This document shows positions 50,760-58,173 of a stretch of DNA of 64,000 bases, in pieces. The stretch's first letter is position 1. The number at the start of each line of letters is the position of its first letter. A model generated the notes under the pieces. The model searched no databases. It was not told the origin of the DNA and saw only the letters and a list, made by a program, of their open reading frames with translations. The stretch spans positions 1 through 64,000 of the forward strand of contig JAJYQP010000006.1 of assembly GCA_021794525.1 (NCBI GenBank), in the 5' to 3' direction. This stretch comes from Pseudomonadota bacterium. Lineage in GTDB: Bacteria > Pseudomonadota > Alphaproteobacteria > Sphingomonadales > Sphingomonadaceae. Made by a program: the position numbers and the translations under genes.

Positions 50760-51848
50760 GTGGCAAGTTCAGAGTATCTCGACGAGAATGGTTTGTCCGA
50801 TCCCGGCGCTGCGTCGTTGGACGATAGCGTCATGAGGTTCCGCCGGACCCATCCCGATGATCAATTTTCCGGGTCGTCGGGAATGCTGTTCGAACAGGCC
50901 ATGGCGCAGACGCGCATGGCGGTCTGCCTGACCGACCCTTACCAGCCTGATAATCCCATCGTCTTCGCCAATCGCGCCTTTCGTGCCCTAACCGGTTACG
51001 AGGAAGCCGAGGTTCTTGGCCGCAATTGCCGCTTTCTCCAAGGCCCCGCCAGCGATCCTGGTACTGTGGCCCGCCTGCGCGACGCCATCGCGCGCGAGGA
51101 CGTGGTCATCGTCGAGATCGTTAATTACAGGAAGGACGGCACCAGGTTCTGGAACGCGCTTCACGTCGGGCCGATCTATGACGATGCGGGAGGGCTGGTC
51201 TATTTCTTCGGCAGCCAGTGGGACGTTTCCAACCTCCACGCAGCGCGGGCCGGAGAGCAGCACGCCCAGCTCATGGCCCGGGAATTGTCACACCGGATGA
51301 AGAATATGTTTTCGGTGATTTCCGCGATCGTGAACGTCACCGGACGGGCGCGCGGCCTAGAGGACGCCGCCGGCGAGATCACCTCGCGCATCCGCGCTTT
51401 GGGCCGTGCGTATGATACGACGCTGGAGCAGGGTGCCGCCGGCAGCTTCAGCATCCGCGAAGCGATAACGGCGACGCTGTCCCCCTATGGCGAGCGGATC
51501 ACGGTGAATGGCCCCGATATTCGTGCACCTTTCGGCGTCATCTCGGCGCTCAGCCTGATTCTCCACGAACTCGCCGCCAACGCAGGCAAGCATGGGGCGT
51601 GGTCGCTACCCGATGGAACGGCCTCGCTGTCATGGTCGGGCGATGGAGGAGACCTTCGGATGCATTGGCGGGAAAGCGGCGGTCCCCCACTCCCGGGAAC
51701 TGAACCCGGACCGGGATCGGGCACGATGATCACCGATCGCCTTCTGCGCGCCGCGGGAGGGCAAATCCAGCGGACTTGGCGGGCCGATGGGCTGGAAGCA
51801 GTCGTGACCCTGCCGATCCAGGAGGCGGACCTCGCGCGTCATGATTGA
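50760..51848 (+). CDS. LOV-domain HWE-family histidine kinase (blue-light sensor)
   Basis: Soluble photoreceptor kinase (362 residues from the GTG; an in-frame ATG at 50832 is possible). The LOV domain (about 45-155) has the flavin-reactive Cys in GRNCRFLQGP. In the family blue light forms a Cys-FMN adduct that switches the kinase. The HWE/HisKA_2 kinase follows with the phospho-His in ELSHRMKNMFSVISAIVNV (about 180), the N-box LILHELAANAGKHGA and GTMITDRLLRAAGG. It overlaps the response-regulator gene by 8 bp. Homologues in Erythrobacter feed the PhyR/EcfG general stress response. Confidence 0.93.
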   Translation: MASSEYLDENGLSDPGAASLDDSVMRFRRTHPDDQFSGSSGMLFEQAMAQTRMAVCLTDPYQPDNPIVFANRAFRALTGYEEAEVLGRNCRFLQGPASDPGTVARLRDAIAREDVVIVEIVNYRKDGTRFWNALHVGPIYDDAGGLVYFFGSQWDVSNLHAARAGEQHAQLMARELSHRMKNMFSVISAIVNVTGRARGLEDAAGEITSRIRALGRAYDTTLEQGAAGSFSIREAITATLSPYGERITVNGPDIRAPFGVISALSLILHELAANAGKHGAWSLPDGTASLSWSGDGGDLRMHWRESGGPPLPGTEPGPGSGTMITDRLLRAAGGQIQRTWRADGLEAVVTLPIQEADLARHD

Positions 51849-52230
51849 CGGCACGATCCTCCTGGTCGAAGACGAACCGCTGATCCTCCTCGATCTCGAA
51901 TTCGCGATCGAAGATATTGGCAGTCAGTTCGTCAGCACCAGCTCGGTTGCGCAGGCCCTTGCCGCCATCGAGCGAGCCGATCCCCCCATCGGCGTGGCGA
52001 TCCTCGACGTGAACCTGGGGCGAGGCCAGACCTGCGAGCCCGTCGCCGACGAATTGCGGCGCCGTGGCATACCGTTCATTCTCCACTCGGGCGATCTCGA
52101 CCGCCGCGACGAGACCATTCGTCGGCTCGGGGCGCGGATCATCGCCAAGCCGACTAGCGCGGAGCGCGTCGTAGACGAGGCTTTCGCCGAGTATCGTCAG
52201 TCGGGCGACCCGGTGACCGTACCCCCTTGA
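51841..52230 (+). CDS. Single-domain response regulator (LovR-like)
   Basis: A 129-residue stand-alone receiver with TILLVEDEPLILLDLE at the N-terminus, the phospho-acceptor Asp in VAILDVNLGRG (about 59) and the conserved Lys in IIAKPTS. There is no output domain, so it probably acts as a phosphate sink or a competitor in the LOV-kinase pathway, as LovR does in Caulobacter. It is translationally coupled to the LOV kinase. Confidence 0.92.
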   Translation: MIDGTILLVEDEPLILLDLEFAIEDIGSQFVSTSSVAQALAAIERADPPIGVAILDVNLGRGQTCEPVADELRRRGIPFILHSGDLDRRDETIRRLGARIIAKPTSAERVVDEAFAEYRQSGDPVTVPP

Positions 52231-52234
52231 CGGC

Positions 52235-53653
52235 TCAATAGAGCGCCGGGTTGTCCCGCTGCGCAGCGGTCGGGTTGCGTGGACGGAGCAATTGCAGGCG
52301 ATCCACCCCGCCCTGTGCGCCGATGCCGCCACCCGTAATGGGCGAGCAACTGCGCCCGGCCAAGAAGTCGAGCGCGACCTTGACCGATGCCTCTTCCGGA
52401 TCGCCGAGCGGCTTGGTGAAGCTGTCGTCCGCCACGCATGTTCTCGGCATCACCGATGCGAGCCCGGTGTAATAGTCCCCGCCACCGTCTCGATTGACCG
52501 TCCGGAAGGCGACCGCGCGCAGGCGGTCGTCGCAGGCGGAGCGGTCGAAGGCATATTGCCCCACCGGCTTGCCGAACGTGTTCCCGCCGACCAGCGCGAG
52601 ATTGGTGCCGAGGTAGGGGATGAACGCATTCGCCACGAGCTCGCTCGCGGAGGCCGTGCCCGAGCGGCCGATCACCGCGACCTTGGTCGCGGCCACGGCC
52701 TGCGGCTGCGCGGCGAACAGGTCGGTCGTGTTCTCCGCCGCCTTCGAGGGGCGCAGCGTCGTGCGGGCGAAGACCTGCCCGACCTTGTCCGCCGCCATCA
52801 GGTCGCCCAGCAGCTTCGCCACCGAGACCAGCCCGCCGCCGTTATAGCGCAGGTCGAGGATGATGCGATTGATCCCCGCCGCTTTGAACTGCGCGAAGGC
52901 GGTGCGAAGCTGGTTATTCGCGTCCTCAACGATGAAGGTGCGCAGGTTGATGTATCCGACCGGGCCGGTGCCGTCGTTCAGCACCTTCACGCCGTAGCGG
53001 TCGGAGATCGGATCGAGCGAATAGTCGGCCTTCGTGATCGCCAGCGTGCGGTCTACCCCTTCCACTGTCCGGAACGCCAGCGTGCGGGTGACGCCCGCGG
53101 TGGTCGGCCCGAGCGCGTCTGAAACCGCGCCCGATCCGCCCGAGGCCATCAGCGAGGCGACGCTCTGCCCGTCGATGGTCAGGAGCTCGGTGCCGCGGTC
53201 CATGCCCGCGGCGAAGGCGGGGGCGGTCTCGAACGCCTCCATCACGAACACGCGGTTGGCGGTCGTATCGTAGGACAGGCGGATGCCGAAGCCAGCGTTG
53301 GAGCCGCTGGCGATCAGCGCGTTTTCGTCCTTGATCGAGGTGATGTAGCTGAAGCCTCGGTCCTTGGACTGGGCGCGGGCGGGGGCGACGAGTGCGTCGA
53401 TGTAGTCCTGGACATCGGCGAAGGACGCCGCGTTGACCGACAGGTCGAGCAGGTCGGGGAACAGGTACCATTCGTTCATGGTGTCGCGCACCCACTGTGC
53501 GCGTGAGGCGTAGGTGCAGCCGCTCGCGCCACCACCGCCGCCCGTGCCACCTCCGCCGCCGATCAGGCCGCCCCCGGACCCGCTCCCTGCTCCTCCGCAG
53601 GCCGTCAGCGAGAGCGCGAGGAGAGATGACAAAAGGGTGCGACCGATGGGCAT
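52235..53653 (-). CDS. S41-family C-terminal-processing-like protease, lipoprotein
   Basis: 472 residues. A signal with lipobox LSLTAC (Cys at about 19) is followed by an unusual Gly/Ser tether (GSGSGGGLIGGGGGTGGGGG). Then come an N-terminal helical region (WVRDTMNEWYLFPDL), a PDZ-like domain (AGMDRGTELLTIDGQSV) and the S41 core (IILDLRYNGGGLVS). The catalytic Ser is in GTASASELVAN and the Lys probably in GNTFGKPVGQY. It is an envelope protease of unknown target. The start at 53653 begins the lipoprotein signal. The 277-bp region upstream has no gene. Confidence 0.92.
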   Translation of the reverse strand: MPIGRTLLSSLLALSLTACGGAGSGSGGGLIGGGGGTGGGGGASGCTYASRAQWVRDTMNEWYLFPDLLDLSVNAASFADVQDYIDALVAPARAQSKDRGFSYITSIKDENALIASGSNAGFGIRLSYDTTANRVFVMEAFETAPAFAAGMDRGTELLTIDGQSVASLMASGGSGAVSDALGPTTAGVTRTLAFRTVEGVDRTLAITKADYSLDPISDRYGVKVLNDGTGPVGYINLRTFIVEDANNQLRTAFAQFKAAGINRIILDLRYNGGGLVSVAKLLGDLMAADKVGQVFARTTLRPSKAAENTTDLFAAQPQAVAATKVAVIGRSGTASASELVANAFIPYLGTNLALVGGNTFGKPVGQYAFDRSACDDRLRAVAFRTVNRDGGGDYYTGLASVMPRTCVADDSFTKPLGDPEEASVKVALDFLAGRSCSPITGGGIGAQGGVDRLQLLRPRNPTAAQRDNPALY

Positions 53654-53930
53654 GGAGTGCGATTCCGCGTTGGTTCCGCCCGGCGTCCGGGGGAGCGCCT
53701 GTCTCCGAGCAGGCTGGTTAACACGGGCTTGACGAGCGGGCCTGCGCGCCAATTCGCGGCGAAATTGCCGGAAATCGACGCATGGTTGCGGATAAAGTGC
53801 CCGAAGACCCGGTTTTCCCTTGGCGAGCGCCCCTTCGCGGGGGCAAGTTGCGCCGGTGGGTTGGGGAGCAGTGAAATGCCGCGGCTCAACGACACGGATA
53901 CGCAGGCCTGAGAAGGAAAGGATTACGATC

Positions 53931-54182
53931 ATGGCTGGCAAGAACAACGCGCTCCAGAAACCCGTCAACCTCTCGCCCGAACTCGAGGCGGTGGTGGGCA
54001 AGGGTCCGATGACCCGCGCGCAGGTGACGTCGAAGGTGTGGGATCACATCAAGGCGAACAAGCTGCAGGACAGCAAGGATAAGCGCATGATCAATCCCGA
54101 CGCCAAGCTCGGCGCGGTGATCGGCAAGGATCAAATCTCCATGTTCAAGATGACGGGCGCCGTCTCGAAGCACATGAGCTGA
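53931..54182 (+). CDS. SWIB/MDM2-domain protein
   Basis: An 83-residue protein that consists almost entirely of a SWIB domain: NLSPELEAVVGKGPMTRAQVTSKVWDHIKANKLQDSKDKR followed by INPDAKLGAVIGKDQISMFKM (each cited only as landmarks). SWIB domains are typical of eukaryotic chromatin remodellers and of Chlamydia, and are also seen as tiny stand-alone proteins in some Proteobacteria. The role here is unknown; it may bind nucleoid proteins. It has a GAAGGAAAGG ribosome site. Confidence 0.9.
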   Translation: MAGKNNALQKPVNLSPELEAVVGKGPMTRAQVTSKVWDHIKANKLQDSKDKRMINPDAKLGAVIGKDQISMFKMTGAVSKHMS

Positions 54183-54431
54183 TTTTCCGGAGGGGCGGCG
54201 CTTCGCGAACGGCCACTTCGTGACGCCGCCCGTCCACAAAGCCAGCCAGACCAGGATCGGCTGTGCAAACATTCTCGGGACATGATATTCGAGCCCGAGA
54301 CCTTGATCCTGAGCCCCGAGATCCTGATCCTGACGCGCCGTGTCCAGCGCGAAATGACGGATGTTCGCCGGAAAGACGCAGACCGCATCGAGCGCGAGGC
54401 CGATCGCAGCCGCGCGGCGCCATTCGCGCGA

Positions 54432-54581
54432 TCAGCGCTGGAGAAGCGCGGCGGCGGCGCGGGGGAAATAATGATTGCCTTCGACCACCACGGTATCGTC
54501 GCTGCGGGCGATTTCCGTTCCATTCCAGCGTGCTATGACAGTCACGGCACTCTCCAGATCAGTCGCAGCCACGACCGTCAT
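54432..54581 (-). pseudogene. 5-prime remnant of a DUF427-type gene
   Basis: A short frame begins MTVVAATDLESAVTVIARWN and continues GTEIARSDDTVVVEGNHYFP, which matches the start of DUF427 domains. It stops 11 residues later, and the expected CPWKG and AWYYP segments do not occur in any frame of the next 250 bp. It is therefore probably a truncated remnant. The rest of the 54183-54706 gap shows nothing I can support; a longer plus-strand frame there has no domain. Confidence 0.5.
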
Positions 54582-54706
54582 CCGGCAACAATGTCGACTG
54601 TACGAACCAGAATGGTTATTCAACCGAATCGGCGTTGCACGTCCGGGCCGCGTCGCTATGCCGCAGGCTAGACCGTGCGACCGCCGCTGGCGAGGGAGAT
54701 GATGCC

Positions 54707-55978
54707 TTGAGAAAACTGCCCGTCCTGCTCGCCGCGCTCTGCGCCGCCCTCGCCAGCCCCGTCGCCGCGCAGCGCTCGCCCGAACAGGTGGCGCAGGCCG
54801 CGCTCAAGGCCGCGCCGGTGTGGGACGGCCACAACGACGTGCCCGAGCAGCTGCGCGACCGGTACCAGAACGTCATCGCCGGGTTCGACTTCACCGACAG
54901 CAGCAAGGCGCCCTCCGCAGACGGCGGCCCCGTGGGGATGCACACCGACGTGCCACGCCTGCGCAAGGGGCGCGTCGGGGCGCAGTTCTGGTCGGTCTAT
55001 GTCTCCGCCAGCCTGCCCGAGCCGCAGGCGGTGGTCGCCGTGCTCGAGCAGATCGACGTCGCCAAGCGGCTTATCGCGCGCTATCCGAAGGAGCTCGCCT
55101 TCGTCACCACGGCCGACGGTGCGGCGGCGGCGATGAAACAGGGACGGATCGCTTCGTTCATCGGGATGGAAGGCGGCAATTCGATCGGCGAGAGCCTCTC
55201 CGTGCTGCGCCAGACCTACGACCTCGGCGCGCGCTACCTCACCCTCACCCACTCGAAGACACTGAGCTGGGCCGACAGTTCGACCGATGCACCGAAGCAC
55301 GACGGCCTCACCGATTTCGGTCGCAAGGTCGTGCGCGAGATGAACCGCATCGGGATGCTCGTCGACATCAGCCACGTCAGCGAGGCGACGATGATGGACG
55401 TGCTGGACGAGGCGAAGGCGCCAGTGATCTTCAGCCACTCGGGCGCGCGCGCCATCGACGGTCACCCGCGCAACGTACCCGACAGCGTGCTCGCGCGCCT
55501 GCCCGCCAACGGCGGCGTGGTCATGGCGGTCGCCTACCCGGCCTTTCTGAGCGAGGATTATCGCCAGTGGACCGCCAATGCGGCGGCCGAGGAGGCACGC
55601 CTCAAGAGCCTCAACCCCGGCGATCCGGCAGTGGTGAAGCGCGCGCTCGCCGCCTGGACCGCCGCGAACCCGCGCCCGAAGGCGACGGTCGGGCAATGGG
55701 CCGACCACATCGACCACATTAGGAAGGTAGCGGGCATCGATCACATCGGCCTGGGCGGCGATTACGACGGCATGGAGATCGGTCCGGTCGGCGCGGAGGA
55801 CGTGACCGGCTACCCGGTCCTGTTCACCGAGCTCGCCCGCCGCGGCTACACACAGGCGGACCTGGAAAAGATCGCCAATCGCAACATCATGCGCGTGTTG
55901 CGCGCGGCGGAAGCCCATGCGGCAAGCCGCAAGGGCGATGCGCCGATCGAGACGCCCTATGTGGGGGCGGGGGGCTGA
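54707..55978 (+). CDS. M19 membrane dipeptidase (renal dipeptidase-like), exported
   Basis: Zinc dipeptidase of 423 residues with a signal peptide (about 1-21, SPVAA-QR). The metal ligands are in WDGHNDVPEQL (His-x-Asp), FIGMEGGNSIG (bridging Glu), LVDISHVSEATM, IFSHSGARAI and HIGLGGDYDGM. The start is a TTG with CGAGGGAG 8 nt upstream; no ATG or GTG suits. It would hydrolyse dipeptides in the periplasm. Length and motifs are normal for the family. Confidence 0.93.
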   Translation: MRKLPVLLAALCAALASPVAAQRSPEQVAQAALKAAPVWDGHNDVPEQLRDRYQNVIAGFDFTDSSKAPSADGGPVGMHTDVPRLRKGRVGAQFWSVYVSASLPEPQAVVAVLEQIDVAKRLIARYPKELAFVTTADGAAAAMKQGRIASFIGMEGGNSIGESLSVLRQTYDLGARYLTLTHSKTLSWADSSTDAPKHDGLTDFGRKVVREMNRIGMLVDISHVSEATMMDVLDEAKAPVIFSHSGARAIDGHPRNVPDSVLARLPANGGVVMAVAYPAFLSEDYRQWTANAAAEEARLKSLNPGDPAVVKRALAAWTAANPRPKATVGQWADHIDHIRKVAGIDHIGLGGDYDGMEIGPVGAEDVTGYPVLFTELARRGYTQADLEKIANRNIMRVLRAAEAHAASRKGDAPIETPYVGAGG

Positions 55979-56058
55979 GGAGACTAGCGGCGTTCAACCC
56001 GGATTGCCGACGCTGATGACTTGTGGAACAATCTGACGGTTCCGGCGAGGGCTCAGTC

Positions 56059-56511
56059 ATGCAGACGATTTTCCAACTGGTTTCCGCGGCTGCATTGGTC
56101 GGAGCGGCGGCACCATGCGAGCGACCGACTGAAGCGAATCTTCGAGCCGCTGACTCTGAACAGATGCGCATAATCATCGAGGAAGACGCCAAGGCGCAGG
56201 CTGAGTTAATGCACCCCAATTATCTGCTCAATGGCCCGGCCAATGTGGTGAAGCGAAAGGCCGAACTCGTGGCGATGCTCGCCCGTGGCGATATTGGCAG
56301 CGAGAGATTCGAGCGCACGGTCGAGGGGGTCGCGATCACTGGTGACGTCGGCATTGTTATGGGGAGCGAGGTTGTGAAACCAAGTCCGAACAGCAATCTT
56401 GGCCGCCTTCATCCCGGCCAGACACTGAAACGGCGATATACGAACGTGTTTTTATGGGAGGACGGGAAGTGGCGATTCCTCGCTAGGCAGGCGAGCATAG
56501 TCTCACCGTGA
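56059..56511 (+). CDS. NTF2-like (SnoaL/DUF4440) exported protein
   Basis: A 150-residue protein with a probable signal peptide (about 1-20, AALVGA) and an NTF2-like fold: EQMRIIIEEDAKAQAELMHPNYLLNGPANVVKRKAELVAML near the start and RRYTNVFLWEDGKWRFLARQAS at the end, as in DUF4440. No catalytic activity can be assigned. The ATG at 56059 is chosen over a GTG at 56023. The 376-bp stretch after it (56512-56887) holds only a repeat copy and no gene that I can support. Confidence 0.82.
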   Translation: MQTIFQLVSAAALVGAAAPCERPTEANLRAADSEQMRIIIEEDAKAQAELMHPNYLLNGPANVVKRKAELVAMLARGDIGSERFERTVEGVAITGDVGIVMGSEVVKPSPNSNLGRLHPGQTLKRRYTNVFLWEDGKWRFLARQASIVSP

Positions 56512-56663
56512 GCTACCTCTGCGGCCCACCTCACAACCGACCCTCTTGACCGCGCGCCTGCACTGCGATGGTGCATTTCGCCTCGGGCGCAACGCACCTA
56601 CATCCGGTTGGGCGTGCAGCACCGGGTACCCGGACTTTCGCACAGCACTTTAGCCTCACACCT

Positions 56664-56772
56664 TCGTCACCCCCGGCTTGACGCGGAGTCTCGCTTTTCT
56701 TTGGGTGGCGCGCGCGATTGACAGCATTGCGCTGGAAGAAAGCACCGGCCTGGATCGGGTCCGGGCCGACGA
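56664..56772. repeat. Intergenic repeat copy B (about 109 bp)
   Basis: It begins TCGTCACCCCCGGCTTGACG and ends GGATCGGGTCCGGGCCGACG. The blocks GCTTTTCTT and CTGGAAGAA are in the same order as in copy A at 10450-10556. The ends are partly complementary. Confidence 0.65.
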
Positions 56773-56887
56773 TGCGGGACGGGCAGGTTTACGAAACTTC
56801 GGGTCAGTTTGGCCGAGCGACCATAAACCGACTTGGACTGACCTGCTGCGCAATCAGCAGCGCGCCGCCAAAACTGCGGCGGCCCTC

Positions 56888-57172
56888 TCAGTTCTCGACA
56901 ACCGGGAGACCGTTTTCCACCGTCTGCTTGTCCGAAGTCTGCGCCGGGAGCGGCTTGCCGAGATGATCGTCTTTCGGCTCCACCCGAGCGTCCTTGCTGA
57001 CGTACTCCGCGTCGGGATCGCTGCGGGTAGCCGCGCCGGTGATCCAGATGATCGACAGCGCGCCGATCGCGAGCAGGGTGCCGATTATCAGAATCCAGCG
57101 GACGACGCCCTCCCTGGACGCGCCGACGGCCTCTTCCTCGCTGACATGAACTTCGTCGCCTTCGCGATGCAT
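56888..57172 (-). CDS. Small single-pass membrane protein
   Basis: 94 residues: an acidic cytoplasmic start (MHREGDEVHVSEEEAVGAS), one transmembrane helix (WILIIGTLLAIGALSIIWITG, about 31-50) and a charged tail (DPDAEYVSKDARVEPKDDH). The family is not recognised. It has a strong AGGAGG ribosome site. It lies 59 bp downstream of dapD and has an EcfG-like promoter of its own, so a stress role is possible. Confidence 0.8.
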   Translation of the reverse strand: MHREGDEVHVSEEEAVGASREGVVRWILIIGTLLAIGALSIIWITGAATRSDPDAEYVSKDARVEPKDDHLGKPLPAQTSDKQTVENGLPVVEN

Positions 57173-57197
57173 CGGTATCCTCCTGTCGTGCGACCTC

Positions 57198-57222
57198 AAC
57201 TATGAACCATGTGGCGTGTTCC
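57198..57222 (-). promoter_or_regulatory. EcfG-like promoter variant
   Basis: On the minus strand GGAAC (57222-57218), 16 bp, AGTT (57201-57198), with one mismatch to CGTT. It starts about 26 nt upstream of the small membrane protein gene. Confidence 0.4.
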
Positions 57223-57231
57223 GGCCAAAGG

Positions 57232-58056
57232 TCAATCGCGCAGCAGATCGTTGATCCCCGTCTTGGCGCGCGTGCCTGCATCGACGGTCTTGATGATGAC
57301 CGCGCAGGCGAGCGACGGGCCGCCGTTTGCGGCGGGCAGCGTGCCCGGCACGACGACCGAATAGGGCGGCACGCGGCCATAGCTGATCTCGCCCGTGTCG
57401 CGGCGGACGATCTTGGTCGACTGGCTGATGAAGACGCCCATCGCGATGACGCTGCCTTCGCCCACGATCACACCCTCGACGATCTCCGACCGCGCGCCGA
57501 TGAAGCAATTGTCTTCGATGATGGTGGGGTTGGCCTGCATCGGTTCGAGCACGCCGCCGATCCCCGCCCCCCCGCTGAGGTGGCAGTGGCTGCCGATCTG
57601 CGCGCAACTGCCTACCGAGGCCCAGGTATCGACCATCGTCCCCTCGCCCACATAGGCGCCGATATTGACGAAGCTCGGCATCAGGATGCAGCCGGGTGCG
57701 ATATAGGCTCCGGCGCGGGCGATCGCGCCGGGGACGACGCGGATGCCTGAGGAGCGGAAGCGCGCCTCGTTCCAGCCGGCGAACTTGCTGGGCACCTTGT
57801 CGTAGGCCGGGTGCCCCGCGCTGCCGCCTTCGACGAGGGCGTTGTCGTTGAGGCGGAAGGACAGCAGCACCGCCTTCTTGAGCCACTGGTTGACGCGCCA
57901 GCCGCCTGCGCGGTCGGGCTCCGCCACCCGCGCGCTGCCGTCATCCAGCATGGCGAGCGCGTCCGCGACGTCACGCGCGACGCCGCTGTCGAGCGCCCCC
58001 TCCTCGGCCCGCCGCTCCCAGGCGGCGTCGATGCGGGCGGCAAGATCCTGCGTCAT
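57232..58056 (-). CDS. dapD: 2,3,4,5-tetrahydropyridine-2,6-dicarboxylate N-succinyltransferase
   Basis: Lysine and diaminopimelate biosynthesis: transfers succinyl from succinyl-CoA to tetrahydrodipicolinate. The 274-residue protein has an N-terminal helical domain and a left-handed beta-helix of hexapeptide repeats ([61 protein letters not shown]). The start at 58056 (MTQDLAARI) is used, not the longer frame. The DapE partner is not in the window. It is divergent from the subtilase gene by 117 bp. Confidence 0.97.
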   Translation of the reverse strand: MTQDLAARIDAAWERRAEEGALDSGVARDVADALAMLDDGSARVAEPDRAGGWRVNQWLKKAVLLSFRLNDNALVEGGSAGHPAYDKVPSKFAGWNEARFRSSGIRVVPGAIARAGAYIAPGCILMPSFVNIGAYVGEGTMVDTWASVGSCAQIGSHCHLSGGAGIGGVLEPMQANPTIIEDNCFIGARSEIVEGVIVGEGSVIAMGVFISQSTKIVRRDTGEISYGRVPPYSVVVPGTLPAANGGPSLACAVIIKTVDAGTRAKTGINDLLRD

Positions 58057-58173
58057 GCGAAAAGTCCTCGAACTCACGGCGGTCGCGGGCCGGTTACGCG
58101 GCGTGCGGGCGAGGGGCAAGTGGGACGATCCGCGTTAAGGATAATGCCAGAAATTCGGCCTTAAAGGGCGGCG

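Noticed and set aside
54282-54671. 129-codon frame upstream of the dipeptidase
   Set aside because: Arg-rich with no domain, and antisense to the DUF427 remnant.
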